Assembly: GCF_009905545.1 (NCBI RefSeq) | Contig: NZ_JAAALB010000007.1 | Coordinates: 162,794 to 226,793 of the forward strand | DNA from: Cellulophaga sp. BC115SP | Lineage (GTDB): Bacteria > Bacteroidota > Bacteroidia > Cytophagales > Spirosomataceae | Reading direction: 5' to 3' | DNA length: 64,000 nt | Part shown: positions 1-8,727 of the stretch, piece by piece | Position numbering within the stretch: the first letter of the stretch is position 1 | Layout: every line of letters starts with the position of its first letter | Made by a program: the position numbers and the translations under genes | The notes under the pieces: model-generated | Seen by the model: only the letters and a program-made list of their open reading frames with translations | The model's database searches: none | What the model was told of the DNA's origin: nothing

Positions 1-94
1 GAGCAATTTTTTGTTCGGTCGGATTTAGTTTTTGTGCTTGTGTGCCAAAACTCAAGCCTAAAGCAAGGAGTGAGGGAAGTACGATTTTTTTCAT
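1..94 (-). CDS. Exported protein, N-terminal fragment (cut by window edge)
   Basis: On the minus strand an ATG at 94 opens a frame that runs off the left edge of the window. The 31 visible codons begin MKKIVLPSLLALGLSFGTQA and then QKLNPTEQKIA. This is a typical Sec signal peptide: two lysines, a hydrophobic core and a small-residue cleavage site near TQA. The mature start resembles secreted M20-type metallopeptidases of Bacteroidetes from memory, but too little is present to name it. It is divergent from the response regulator gene at 351, so the 256 bases between them should hold both promoters. Confidence 0.6.
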   Translation of the reverse strand, partial: MKKIVLPSLLALGLSFGTQAQKLNPTEQKIA

Positions 95-350
95 CTAATT
101 TAGAAAAGCGTTTGTTGGTTAAGAATTCAAATACCTAATATAGCTTATAATGGTATTTTTGACAATAAAATAGGTTTTTTCAACGCTTACTTTACTGTAT
201 ATTTTATTAGAAATTGATTATAAAATGTGTTAAATTAACTCTGAGTAAGTACTTTCGTCCTCTTTTTACGTTTTCAAGCTCCAACACGTAACCATTGTTT
301 CGTATCTGGACTAGAATTTCCTCCCCACTCACTGACTTAACTCAAGGCTT

Positions 351-1031
351 ATGAGAATTTTATTAATAGAAGATGAGGTAAAAACGGTTAGAATTATCCA
401 ACAGGGTCTCGAAGAGCAACAATACGAAGTAGATGTTGCCTATGACGGTCCGATGGGTTTTCAGTTAGCCTCACGCCATCCTTACAGTTTGATTATTACT
501 GATATTATTTTGCCAGGCTTCAATGGGCTCGAACTATGTAAAAAACTTCGGGAGGCTCAAATCGCCACGCCTGTCCTGATGCTTACGGCATTAGGCACTA
601 CCGATGACAAAATTGTGGGGCTCGATGCTGGTGCCGACGATTATCTTGCGAAACCCTTTGAATTTCGAGAGTTGGTTGCACGTATTCGAGCACTTACTCG
701 TCGTGGTAGTGCGCCTTTACAAACCACCAACGTACTCAAAATTGCTGACCTCGAAATGGATTTGGATATGAAGTCTGTAACAAGAGGAGGTAAGACGATT
801 CCGTTGACAGCCAAGGAGTTTGGTCTGTTGGAATATTTTATTCGTCACCAAGGTCGAGTGATTTCGAAGGTAGAATTAGCTGAGAAAATTTGGGATGTAA
901 CCTTCGACACAGGCACTAATGTGATAGAAGTATATGTGAATTTTTTACGTAAAAAAATCGATAAGGATTTCACCGTCAAGCTACTGCATACACACATAGG
1001 CATGGGATACGTACTAAAGGTGATAAATTAG
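351..1031 (+). CDS. OmpR/PhoB-family response regulator
   Basis: The protein has 226 residues. An N-terminal receiver domain (about 1-115) shows the acidic pair E7/D8, the phospho-acceptor Asp51 in the LIITDIILP segment, Thr79 and the conserved Lys101 before Pro. A C-terminal winged-helix domain (about 128-224) ends in the usual YVNFLRKKID...GMGYVLK pattern of OmpR-type regulators. The gene lies 24 bases upstream of a histidine kinase on the same strand and is surely its partner. It should act as a DNA-binding transcription factor activated by phosphorylation. The signal is unknown; the architecture resembles CusR/CopR-like systems, but no metal-resistance genes are nearby. Confidence 0.95.
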   Translation: MRILLIEDEVKTVRIIQQGLEEQQYEVDVAYDGPMGFQLASRHPYSLIITDIILPGFNGLELCKKLREAQIATPVLMLTALGTTDDKIVGLDAGADDYLAKPFEFRELVARIRALTRRGSAPLQTTNVLKIADLEMDLDMKSVTRGGKTIPLTAKEFGLLEYFIRHQGRVISKVELAEKIWDVTFDTGTNVIEVYVNFLRKKIDKDFTVKLLHTHIGMGYVLKVIN

Positions 1032-1055
1032 GTAAATCCTTCAGCAATCCAATAT

Positions 1056-2453
1056 ATGAATATCCGTCTCAGACTCACATTTCAGTTTATAGCCCTGGTG
1101 ACCGCCATTATGATTTTGTTTTCGGTAGGGGTGTATTTTTTTAGTAAACTCTATTTAGAAAAACGTTTTTATAAGCGTCTTCAAAATAGCGCTGTTACGA
1201 CTGCTACTTTACTGTTTGAGATTCAAGCGGCAGATACTACGGTGCTCAAGCTGGTCAATATTTCGGATAAGGAAATTCTGCACGATGAGTCGGTTTCGGT
1301 TTATAGTCAAGCAGATAATAAGTTTATTTTTTCGACTGAAAAAGGTAATGAAAAAATTCATGCGCAAGTGCTTCCTCGCGTAATTAGCACACAGGCGAGT
1401 AGTTACCTGATGGTAGATGATTATCAGGTTTTTGGAATGTCTATCCAATATAAAGGGAATAATCATTGGATTATAGTAAGTGCTGTTGATGAAGCTGGAA
1501 AAGAAGCCTTGTCTGATTTACGGAAAATATTGATGATAATGACCCTTGTGGCTATTCTATTGGTGGGCTTGAGTGGGTGGATTTTTGCTGATAAAGCGCT
1601 AGCGCCTATGTCGGCAATTACGCGACAGGTAAACTCTATTTTTCCTAAAAATATTGGAAAAAGAGTTGAGCACCCAGACCGAGAGGATGAAATCGGTTTG
1701 TTGGTAGATACCTTCAATCGGTTACTTGATAGGGTAGAACAAACCCTTTTGACGCAAAAAATATTCATTGCGAATGTTTCGCATGAACTCAAAAACCCAT
1801 TAACCAAAATCTTTTCGCAGCTTGAAATAACTCTGCTACAGCCACGTTCGGTGGAGGTATATCAAAAACTTTTATCGTCTTTGAAAGATGATACGCGTAC
1901 TCTTACACAGCTGACCAATACCTTATTAGATTTGGCAAATACTGTGGTAGATTCTAAAGCTATTGCAAAGGCATCTGTACGCATGGATGAGTTGCTTTGG
2001 GATGCTAAAAGTCAAGTCCAAAAATGGCATGAAGACTATCAAATTAACATTTCTTTCAATGATTTCCCTGAAGAAGCGGACGCTTTGGTCATTAATGGCA
2101 ATGAAGCAGCACTGAAAGTAGTATTGATGAATTTGATGGATAATGCTTGTAAGTTTTCGGAAAATAAGACCGTCAAAGTCGATTTTTCAACTAATGATTA
2201 TTGGATAAAACTATCATTTTTTAACGACGGCCCGGCAATTCCTGCCAAAGACCTTCCTAATATTTTTGAACCGTTTTACAGAAGCAACGCTACCGCACAA
2301 TCGGTAAAAGGTCATGGAGTAGGGTTAACAATAGTACATCGAATTACCCAACTGCATAACGGACACATAGACGTAGAATCGTCTTCAGAGGGCACCACTT
2401 TCCGTGTAAGTTTCCCAAGTATTTTAATGCCTGGCCCATTGAGTGATTTGTGA
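1056..2453 (+). CDS. Sensor histidine kinase (HAMP-HisKA-HATPase)
   Basis: The protein has 465 residues. Two membrane helices (about 9-31 and 157-178) flank a periplasmic sensor region of about 125 residues with no recognised fold. A HAMP segment follows (about 180-232), then the dimerisation/phosphoacceptor helix with His243 in the motif NVSHELKNPL. The ATP-binding domain has an N box near LMNLMDNACKFS and a glycine-rich GHGVGLTIV. It is the cognate kinase of the response regulator 24 bases upstream; the two form an operon. The long hairpin beginning 58 bases after the stop probably ends the transcript. Confidence 0.95.
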   Translation: MNIRLRLTFQFIALVTAIMILFSVGVYFFSKLYLEKRFYKRLQNSAVTTATLLFEIQAADTTVLKLVNISDKEILHDESVSVYSQADNKFIFSTEKGNEKIHAQVLPRVISTQASSYLMVDDYQVFGMSIQYKGNNHWIIVSAVDEAGKEALSDLRKILMIMTLVAILLVGLSGWIFADKALAPMSAITRQVNSIFPKNIGKRVEHPDREDEIGLLVDTFNRLLDRVEQTLLTQKIFIANVSHELKNPLTKIFSQLEITLLQPRSVEVYQKLLSSLKDDTRTLTQLTNTLLDLANTVVDSKAIAKASVRMDELLWDAKSQVQKWHEDYQINISFNDFPEEADALVINGNEAALKVVLMNLMDNACKFSENKTVKVDFSTNDYWIKLSFFNDGPAIPAKDLPNIFEPFYRSNATAQSVKGHGVGLTIVHRITQLHNGHIDVESSSEGTTFRVSFPSILMPGPLSDL

Positions 2454-2511
2454 TTGAGTGTTTGAGTGATTGTTTTAAAAATGGTAAAGACATTATACTT
2501 TCGGTCTAAAC

Positions 2512-2576
2512 AACCTATTAAAATCAAAAAGTGGTTAGGAAATCAATTTCTGACCACTTTTTGATTTTAATAGGTT
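2512..2576. repeat. 65-bp hairpin, family A copy 1 (terminator-like)
   Basis: This is a near-perfect inverted repeat with 24 consecutive paired bases at its base (AACCTATTAAAATCAAAA...), one T/C mismatch and a short loop. Its inner 43 bases (2523-2565) are homologous to the 45-base hairpins at 16216 and 54943, and differences fall on both arms so that pairing is kept. The stretch before it (about 2443-2480) carries the same GTGATT/GAGTGATT words seen in the arms of the other two copies. It lies 3' of the histidine kinase gene. The remainder of the 2454-2896 gap shows no gene. Confidence 0.8.
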
Positions 2577-2896
2577 AAATGACACATTTTGGTAAAATTT
2601 TGAAAGGTATTTTGGAATAATATCGTCAACTGTAGGAAAGCTGAAATAGATACTATGTTATAGACAGTGAAGATGTTTTTTATGAATTCCGAAATCAAAA
2701 ATCTCTAGTCCACAATTTTTAAGGTCGATTTAAGGTTGATTTAACTCCTCTTTAAAAGCGTTACAGTTATTTTGCTCATGTAAAACGAACGAAAACAGGA
2801 ACTTATAAATGATTGTGGTAACTAATTTTTTCCTTACTTTTTAAAATTGATTCTTAAAACAATCCCAACCATTCATTTTAAAGCAAATTAATAACT

Positions 2897-3838
2897 ATGG
2901 AGAATAATAATAATCAGACCTTCTTTAAGGTAGCATTAGGAGTTACAGTAGGTGTTATCGCTTTGTTGAGTTATTTGTTCATTGGTGCTCGTAACGAAAC
3001 ATTCGAATTACAAAAAGCACTTACGACAAAAGTAGAACAGTTGTCGAGTACACAAATCAAATTAGATTCTATCTCAAAATCATTAGATGAAAAAATCAAG
3101 GAAGTTGAGATGTTGGGCGGTAATGTTGCCGAATTAGAAAAAGTAAAAGCTCAATTAGAATCGGATAAGAAGAAATTGAAATCAGATTTGAGTTTTTCTA
3201 TCCAAAAATACGAAGCTAAAATCAAAGAATACGAAACATTTTTGGCTACCAAAGATGAAGAGTTGACCAAGCTAAGAGAAGAAAACGGCGACTTGATGGC
3301 TCGTAACAAAAACTTAGAGTCAGAAAAGCAAGCTGCATTGAGCGAAAACGCTGGTTTGAAATCAGATAAAGATAATTTGAGCAAAACGGTAGCTGATTAT
3401 ACTTCTCAAAATGAAGAATTGAAGCGTAAAGTAACCATTGCTTCGGCCATGAAAGCAACCAATGTTGAGGTATATGCCTTGGCGTCTAATGGTAAAGTGC
3501 GTGATGGTGGTCGTTACAAAGCTTCTAAAATTGACCGTTTGAAAATCTCTTTTGGCTTAGCTAGCAATCCTGTTGCTGAAAGAAACAACAAAGACATCTA
3601 TATCCGTATTATGGACGCTACTGGTGCAGTTGTAAGCGCAGATGGTTCGTCAGGAACGATGCAATACGATGGAAAAGAATTAGGATTCACGGTGAAACAA
3701 AACGTGTTGTTTGAAAACAACGACCAAAAAGTAGATGTCGTTTACGCCAAAGGATCTGCTTACAAATCAGGAAAGTATTCAATCGAGTTATATTCGGAAG
3801 GATTCAAAATCGGTACAGGTACTTTTGAAGTAAAATAG
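2897..3838 (+). CDS. Membrane-anchored coiled-coil protein of unknown function
   Basis: The protein has 313 residues. One N-terminal membrane helix (about 11-28) is followed by a long, charged, heptad-rich coiled coil (about 31-185) and a globular C-terminal part (about 190-313). The C-terminal part contains beta-rich segments such as DIYIRIMDATGAVVSADG and a closing KSGKYSIELYSEGFKIGTGTF. I do not recognise a named family with certainty, although similar 'chromosome segregation protein-like' entries are common in Cytophagales. The topology suggests a tail projecting into the periplasm. It appears monocistronic, with a hairpin terminator 31 bases after the stop. Confidence 0.85.
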   Translation: MENNNNQTFFKVALGVTVGVIALLSYLFIGARNETFELQKALTTKVEQLSSTQIKLDSISKSLDEKIKEVEMLGGNVAELEKVKAQLESDKKKLKSDLSFSIQKYEAKIKEYETFLATKDEELTKLREENGDLMARNKNLESEKQAALSENAGLKSDKDNLSKTVADYTSQNEELKRKVTIASAMKATNVEVYALASNGKVRDGGRYKASKIDRLKISFGLASNPVAERNNKDIYIRIMDATGAVVSADGSSGTMQYDGKELGFTVKQNVLFENNDQKVDVVYAKGSAYKSGKYSIELYSEGFKIGTGTFEVK

Positions 3839-3868
3839 TTTTTTGCCCTTTATTTACTGAGTATATCT

Positions 3869-3902
3869 AGAACGGTGTAGGCATGCTTACATCGTTCTTT
3901 TA
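3869..3902 (+). terminator. Rho-independent terminator
   Basis: AGAACG and CGTTCT arms enclose a second paired segment (TGTA/TTACA), and a T-run follows. It lies just after the coiled-coil protein gene and before the EEP-family gene. Confidence 0.7.
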
Positions 3903-3951
3903 TTAAACCACTAATTGATCTCTTGAGGTCAATTTCTTAAACACAACACAC

Positions 3952-5136
3952 ATGAAGACGCTACACATCACATTTCCCAGACATATATCTATTCTTTACT
4001 GGATGATTCGTACTAGCGAAGCATTCGAGACGATGCAAGAATTCGTTAGCTTGTTGTGGACAGCCCTTCGTCGTTATCCTTTCTCGTTTGTGGGCTTGAG
4101 TTATATGTTTTTGAGTATGGCATTTTGTTATTGGCCAATTTCAGGACATTGGTTTGCTGGATTTATGATGATGTCTTTGCCCGTAGCGTTGATTTGGGGT
4201 GGTTTAGCATCTATTTTTTTATTGGTTAAAAAACAAAGAGTTGTTGCAACGGTAGGTTTAGTGTGGTGTTTGTTGGCGACGCCTTTAGCTCGTAGATTTA
4301 TGGGTATTGGAAGCGAAAAACCAATGACCGCTTTGCAAGATGCGAATTCGCTCAAAGTGTTGAGTTTTAACAGTGCTAAGTTTGCGGATTTTCCAAGTGA
4401 TTTTGCACAATGGAATGAGCTAGATGCCGATATTGCGTGTTTTCAGGAATATTCGCCTAACGCAACCATTGAGAAAAATTATGCCGAAAAAGCAGTACTA
4501 TTAGCAGACGATTTGAATGAGGAGGTTGGCTTGGGACTTTTGTCTAAGTACCCGATTGTGAAGAAATACGGACGTATCTGGAATCGTGAAGGACAACCAA
4601 ATATTAATGGTTATATTGTTGCGGATATTGCTTACAAAGGAGATACCGTACGTGTAGTAAATGTACATTTTTGGTCGATGGGAATTCGTATCAACCAAGC
4701 GTTTGATGCACTGAAAGAAGGTAAAATTGCAAGCTTTTTCAACGAACTAGGCGATAGTTTTGGAAGATTGAAATTTGGATTTGATTCCCGTTATCAACAA
4801 ATCGACGAGGTGCAAGAATATGTGGCAGGGAGTCGTTACCCTGTGATTCTTTGTGGTGATTTTAATGAAACACCATTCGGTTACGCTTACGGAAAAATGA
4901 GTTTATTATACAAAAATGCCTTCGAAGAAGTAGGCAAAGGAATGGGTTTTACCCTCAATCGCCAACCGTATTTTGTAAGAATTGACCAACAATTTTATAG
5001 CCATCAATGGGAAATACAAAGCTGTAAAACTGTTCCATCGGTAGGTTTTTCGGACCATTTTCCATTAATGGCACACTACAAACTCAATAAGCCTGTGGAG
5101 TTGAATTCACAAGTACTTGTTGCCAAAGTTGACTAA
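3952..5136 (+). CDS. Membrane endonuclease/exonuclease/phosphatase (EEP) family hydrolase
   Basis: The protein has 394 residues. N-terminal hydrophobic helices (roughly residues 43-120) anchor a C-terminal EEP domain starting near residue 130 with KVLSFNSAKF. The metal-dependent phosphodiesterase motifs are visible in order: FQE, NVHFWS, the catalytic CGDFNETP and the closing SDHFPLMAHY. The family cleaves phosphodiester bonds in nucleic acids, phospholipids or inositol phosphates; the substrate here cannot be told. The membrane anchor favours a lipid or an extracytoplasmic substrate. It is convergent with the LytTR gene. ATG 3952 is used, although later Met codons (e.g. residue 28) could serve. 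Confidence 0.88.
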   Translation: MKTLHITFPRHISILYWMIRTSEAFETMQEFVSLLWTALRRYPFSFVGLSYMFLSMAFCYWPISGHWFAGFMMMSLPVALIWGGLASIFLLVKKQRVVATVGLVWCLLATPLARRFMGIGSEKPMTALQDANSLKVLSFNSAKFADFPSDFAQWNELDADIACFQEYSPNATIEKNYAEKAVLLADDLNEEVGLGLLSKYPIVKKYGRIWNREGQPNINGYIVADIAYKGDTVRVVNVHFWSMGIRINQAFDALKEGKIASFFNELGDSFGRLKFGFDSRYQQIDEVQEYVAGSRYPVILCGDFNETPFGYAYGKMSLLYKNAFEEVGKGMGFTLNRQPYFVRIDQQFYSHQWEIQSCKTVPSVGFSDHFPLMAHYKLNKPVELNSQVLVAKVD

Positions 5137-5157
5137 ACAGACAAACTCTATATTAAT

Positions 5158-5292
5158 AGGCTCTAGGCTACAAGCCATAGGCGTTAGGCAAAAAAGTTTC
5201 TATTATTTCATGAGAAACATTTTTAACTCTTAGCCTATGGCATAAAGCCTAGAGCTTAAAGCTGGCAAAATTAATTTTGCCAGCTTACTTAC
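5158..5292. repeat. Dispersed palindromic element, family B copy 1
   Basis: This is an imperfect inverted repeat. The left arm contains AGGCTACAAGCCATAGGCGT and the right arm AGCCTATGGCATAAAGCCTA, with ATTATTTCATGAGAAA between them. It ends in the exact palindrome AAGCTGGCAAAATTAATTTTGCCAGCTT. Related copies occur at about 6339-6665 and 7853-7996, with degenerate traces near 9815 and 36800. It lies between convergent genes. Confidence 0.75.
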
Positions 5293-5296
5293 ATAA

Positions 5297-5331
5297 AAAA
5301 GGGATTAGGCAATTATGCCTAATCCCTTTTA
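5297..5331. terminator. Bidirectional terminator
   Basis: A 15-bp perfect stem (AAAAGGGATTAGGCA / TGCCTAATCCCTTTT) with a 4-base loop has A and T runs on the two sides. It serves the convergent EEP and LytTR genes and touches the LytTR stop codon. Confidence 0.8.
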
Positions 5332-5679
5332 ATTTAATACTGATAGTTGTCTTTTTAATTGGCATTTGCGACGTCTGGATAAATTGGCTTTTAGGTTATT
5401 ACTTAAAACCAAGGATTCTGTTTTTGAATCATATCCAAGTAAATGGTCGCAATTGATAATAAAAGTTTTATGAATACGCTCAAAACTATAATCTTTGAGC
5501 ATATCTTCAAATAGTTTGATTGTACGAGCGAATATAAATCGTTTTCCATCACTCAAATATACATGAGTGTAATTGCTATCTGCTTGCAGCATGACTATGT
5601 CTTCGATAGCGATTTTAATTTTTTGGAATTTAAAGTCAAGGTTGCCTTGAGAGACGATACAAAAATTTTCAAAACTCAT
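5329..5679 (-). CDS. Stand-alone LytTR DNA-binding protein
   Basis: The protein has 116 residues and consists almost only of a LytTR domain. Matching features are the IEDIVMLQADSNYTHVYLSDG strand region, FARTIKLFEDML, and FERIHKTFIINCDHLLGYD with the conserved RIHKTFIIN. No receiver domain is present, so it is not a classical two-component regulator. Such short LytTR proteins in Bacteroidetes are usually transcription regulators of unknown signal. The roughly 1-kb gene-free region upstream could hold its control sites. No partner membrane protein (as in LytTR regulatory systems) is adjacent. Confidence 0.85.
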   Translation of the reverse strand: MSFENFCIVSQGNLDFKFQKIKIAIEDIVMLQADSNYTHVYLSDGKRFIFARTIKLFEDMLKDYSFERIHKTFIINCDHLLGYDSKTESLVLSNNLKANLSRRRKCQLKRQLSVLN

Positions 5680-6338
5680 AGCGAAATAATTTTAAGTGTG
5701 TTACAATAAGGACAGACGGTAGATAATTTGAGGTTTTTCTTACTAAAGTTCAATTCTTGTTTTGGGTTATTTGGTTAAAAATCACAGAGTTATATATGTG
5801 TTGTGCTGAGGAAATAAGAGAAAAGTACAGTAACAAAGATATAAGACTGTAGATTAATAAAATGTAAAATTGTGTGAATGTCGGTTTTTAGTATGTGAAA
5901 ACCGCTTTAAAGTATGTCAAACGGCTTAATTGAGAGATTCGAAAATATGGTGCGTAATATTATATATGATACTTCCTTTTCCAAGCTTACGAAGACATTG
6001 ATATGCTTCGAAATACCTATATTGAGATATGAACTACCTCATTGATTAGCAAAAATGTAGCGCTAGATGCGGTTATATAAAGTCTTTGTTGCAGAGATTA
6101 ACTAGACTATCAAATCTTATTGTTTGTGAATAAAACAGACAAAAACCATATAATTCTATGGACGGCGGTGGGTTTTGTTAGAAAAAGGTAAGTATTTAAT
6201 TTTAAAAAAGCAAGCTTTTTGTTGCTTAATAAATTGAAGGTAAGATAATTAAGTGTGAGTGCTTAATTGTGAATGATGAGCTTTGAGTGCAATTTTATGA
6301 TTACTAATATTTTATCTCACTAACTTAAGTATTAATGC
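5680..6338. other. Gene-free AT-rich region
   Basis: No supported gene is seen between the LytTR gene and the repeat cluster upstream of dinB's 3' end. The sequence is AT-rich. The segment around 6300-6335 (TCACTAACTTAAGT) looks like a broken right end of a family B repeat lying just left of the next copy. Confidence 0.5.
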
Positions 6339-6665
6339 AAAATAAAATTGCATTGATACGCTTTAAGCCATAGGCATTAGGCAAAAGAGCTTAAATTATT
6401 TCATGAGAAATACTAGACTTTATCACGGTTTATTTATTATAAGATAAGAGCGTAATCTGCATTGATTTTCTAAGGATATATAAAAGCCTTAAATTTCACT
6501 AATTAACGGTTTTTACTTATCAAAATAGATTAAGTTGCCTGTAAGCATTATCATTAGTTAAACCTACTTGTTACAAACCGTGATAAAGTCTACTATTTAA
6601 CTTTTAGCTTACAGCATAAAGCCTAGCGCTTAATGCGGGTAAAATTATTTTAATTTTGCCCACTA
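6339..6665. repeat. Family B dispersed repeat copy 2, split by an insertion
   Basis: The left half (6339-6413) matches 7845-7927 closely: AAATTG.ATTGATACGCTTTAAGC..., then AGGCATTAGGCAAAAGAGC and TTAAATTATTTCATGAGAAA. The right half (6593-6665) matches 7928-7996: AACTTTTAGC...CATAAAGC... and GGGTAAAATTATTTTAATTT. The two halves are separated by the 179-bp MITE-like insertion at 6414-6592, which is absent from the other copies. Confidence 0.8.
6414..6592. mobile_element. MITE-like insertion with perfect 18-bp terminal inverted repeats
   Basis: The ends are TAGACTTTATCACGGTTT (6414-6431) and its exact reverse complement (6575-6592). If the terminal TA on each side is a target duplication, the element proper is 175 bp (6416-6590) and the site is of the TA type used by IS630/Tc1-mariner-like transposases. 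It contains no ORF of note. It sits inside a family B repeat whose uninterrupted relatives at 5158 and 7853 show the empty state. That placement is the main evidence that it moved in. The family assignment is inference. Confidence 0.75.
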
Positions 6666-6678
6666 ACTTAGTTCTCTT

Positions 6679-7749
6679 CTAAAATTCCAGTGTGAGTTGT
6701 TTCCCTTCCATATCTTGCTCATTGCTGAGGTTTGAGAGCGAAACACCTAAAAGCCGAATTCCTTTACTAGGAGGCATAATATGATCTAAAAGTTCGTATG
6801 CAATTCTTTCAAATAGAGATTTATCAAAAATAGGAGAGAGCGTTGTGCGACTTCGTGTCACGGTTTGAAAATCATTGTATTTGATTTTTAGAGATATTGT
6901 TCGCCCAAATATCTCATGTTTTGTACAATAGCGCCATACATCTTCAATTAAAGGCTCAAGGCCAAGTTGTATTTCTGCCCGTGCTTCAAGATCATGCATA
7001 AAGGTATTTTCGGAACCTACCGATTTACGAATACGTTCAGAATTTACCGTTCTCGTATCAATACCTCTTGCAATTTGATAATAGTAGCTGCCGATTTTTC
7101 CAAAATGTTTTATAAGAAAAGACTCTTCATATTCTCTTAAATCTTTCCCTGTAAAAATACCCATCTTGTGCATTTTTTGAGCTGTAACTTTCCCTATGCC
7201 ATGAAAACGGTCAATTTCTAAGGTTTCAACAAACAAAGGTCCTTGTTTGGGCTTTATGATATACAAACCATCGGGTTTATTGAAATCGGAGGCTATCTTG
7301 GCCAAAAACTTGTTGTACGAAACTCCCGCTGAAGCGGTAAGTTGCGTTTGCATCTTGATTTTTTCCTTTATCTCAATCGCAATTTGGGTGGCGCTCGCTA
7401 TTCCTTTGAGGTTGTTGGTTACGTCTAAATAAGCTTCGTCGAGCGAGAGAGGCTCTATTAAAGGCGTGTATTCTGCAAAAATTTCTCTAATTTGATGCGA
7501 AACAGCTCGGTAACTCTCAAAACGTGGTTTGACAAAAATTAAATGAGGGCATTTTTGAGCTGCTATTTTGGACGACATTGCCGAACGGACTCCATATTTG
7601 CGTGCTTCATAACTTGCTGCCGCCACAACACCACGTTCGCTCGAGCCACCCACAGCCACGGGTTTGCCTTTCAACGAAGGGTTGTCTCGTTGCTCGACCG
7701 ACGCGTAAAAGGCATCCATATCAATATGTATGATTTTTCGGGTTTCCAC
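6679..7749 (-). CDS. dinB: DNA polymerase IV (Y-family translesion polymerase)
   Basis: The protein has 356 residues, the usual length. The catalytic motifs are present: IHIDMDAFYASVEQRDNP with metal-binding Asp10, and PLSLDEAYLDVT with Asp104/Glu105. The SYEARKYGVRSAM fingers region, the thumb/HhH segment DRFHGIGKVTAQKMHKMGIF and a little-finger domain after about residue 240 are also seen. The C-terminal QLTLEF resembles a beta-clamp-binding peptide. It copies damaged DNA with low fidelity. It is monocistronic and flanked on both sides by family B repeats. I see no obvious LexA box. Confidence 0.96.
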   Translation of the reverse strand: METRKIIHIDMDAFYASVEQRDNPSLKGKPVAVGGSSERGVVAAASYEARKYGVRSAMSSKIAAQKCPHLIFVKPRFESYRAVSHQIREIFAEYTPLIEPLSLDEAYLDVTNNLKGIASATQIAIEIKEKIKMQTQLTASAGVSYNKFLAKIASDFNKPDGLYIIKPKQGPLFVETLEIDRFHGIGKVTAQKMHKMGIFTGKDLREYEESFLIKHFGKIGSYYYQIARGIDTRTVNSERIRKSVGSENTFMHDLEARAEIQLGLEPLIEDVWRYCTKHEIFGRTISLKIKYNDFQTVTRSRTTLSPIFDKSLFERIAYELLDHIMPPSKGIRLLGVSLSNLSNEQDMEGKQLTLEF

Positions 7750-7805
7750 GTTTGAAATAATAGCCGCTATTTGAGTTCTATATGATAGAATTTATACGAA
7801 AGTTT

Positions 7806-7852
7806 TTAAACAATCTCTGATTGGGGATTTCTGATTTCGGAAATATTGAAAA
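7806..7852. repeat. Family C palindromic repeat, left-arm fragment
   Basis: The words GATTGGGGATTTCTGATTTCGGAAAT match the left arms of the fuller copies at 31020-31165 and 36645-36785. The right arm is missing, and the sequence passes directly into a family B copy. Confidence 0.65.
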
Positions 7853-7996
7853 ATGAAATTGTATTGATACGCTTTAAGCTGTAAGCCGTAGGCATTAGGC
7901 AAAAGAGCTTAAATTATTTCATGAGAAATTCATTTCAACTTTTAGCCTATAGCATAAAGCTTAAGGCGGGTAAAATTATTTTAATTTTGCTCACTA
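7853..7996. repeat. Family B dispersed repeat copy 3 (uninterrupted)
   Basis: It contains ATTGATACGCTTTAAGC, CCGTAGGCATTAGGCAAAAG, TTAAATTATTTCATGAGAAA, ACTTTTAGCCTATAGCATAA and GGGTAAAATTATTTTAATTT in the same order as copy 2 but without the insertion. It occupies most of the gap between dinB and arfB. No gene is seen in that gap. Confidence 0.75.
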
Positions 7997-8157
7997 ACTT
8001 GAGTAACAAGAAAGATTAAATATATAATATACCTATGGTACGCTTGGGTTGTATCCTTCTGATGAGTGCCTTAAAATAACAGATATACCGTTAACATATA
8101 ACATCTTCTAACCAGTTTGAAAATAAAGGATTAATTAAAATTCAGAAAAACGACTTT

Positions 8158-8565
8158 ATGAATATTTTAGAAATAGATTTTTTACCCGAACTACAATTCC
8201 AAGCCTCGCGTAGTAGCGGTGCTGGTGGACAAAATGTAAACAAAGTTTCTTCAAAAGTAGAACTACGTTTTAATGTAGTAAATTCCCAATTGCTTGATGA
8301 ACCTCAGAAAGCCTTGATTTTACGAAAGTTGAAAAATCAAATAAACGCAGAGGGTGAGTTGATTGTGGTATCTCAAGAAGATAGAAGTCAGCTTAAGAAT
8401 AAAACACTTGTTATCAAGAAATTTAAAGCTCTCTTGGTAAAGGCTTTGACCGTTGCTCCTAAAAGAAAACCTACAAAGCCTACAGCTGCTATGATTGCAG
8501 AGCGCCTGAAAGATAAGAAGAAGAAATCAGAAAGAAAGACCCAACGAGGTAAAGTTGAGTATTGA
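8158..8565 (+). CDS. arfB: Alternative ribosome-rescue factor / peptidyl-tRNA hydrolase ArfB
   Basis: The protein has 135 residues. The release-factor catalytic loop is intact: SSGAGGQNVNKVSSKVELRF with GGQ at 23-25. The C-terminal tail (about 105-135) is rich in Lys and Arg, as in ArfB/YaeJ/ICT1, where it enters the empty mRNA channel. It hydrolyses peptidyl-tRNA on ribosomes stalled without a stop codon. The codon-recognition domains of true release factors are absent, which fits ArfB rather than PrfA/PrfB. Confidence 0.93.
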   Translation: MNILEIDFLPELQFQASRSSGAGGQNVNKVSSKVELRFNVVNSQLLDEPQKALILRKLKNQINAEGELIVVSQEDRSQLKNKTLVIKKFKALLVKALTVAPKRKPTKPTAAMIAERLKDKKKKSERKTQRGKVEY

Positions 8566-8727
8566 GTGGATCGATTACAAAATTAACATCTTATTAAAAA
8601 GTGAAGTGTAAGTATTTGAAAATTAGATAATTGTTGTTTTTGTTTTGCCCTAATGAGAGATGGCGAGCCGAAAACTCAGGTTACAAGGCAAGGTTTTTGT
8701 AACTTTGTGGTTTAAAATGAAGTAGAC

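Noticed and set aside
5329..5679. LytTR protein considered as a truncated two-component regulator
   Set aside because: The start codon and domain borders are clean and no receiver remnants are seen upstream; short stand-alone LytTR proteins are common in Bacteroidetes.
6414..6592. Considered as a complete insertion sequence
   Set aside because: At 179 bp it has no room for a transposase and no ORF of note, so it is listed as a MITE-like element only.
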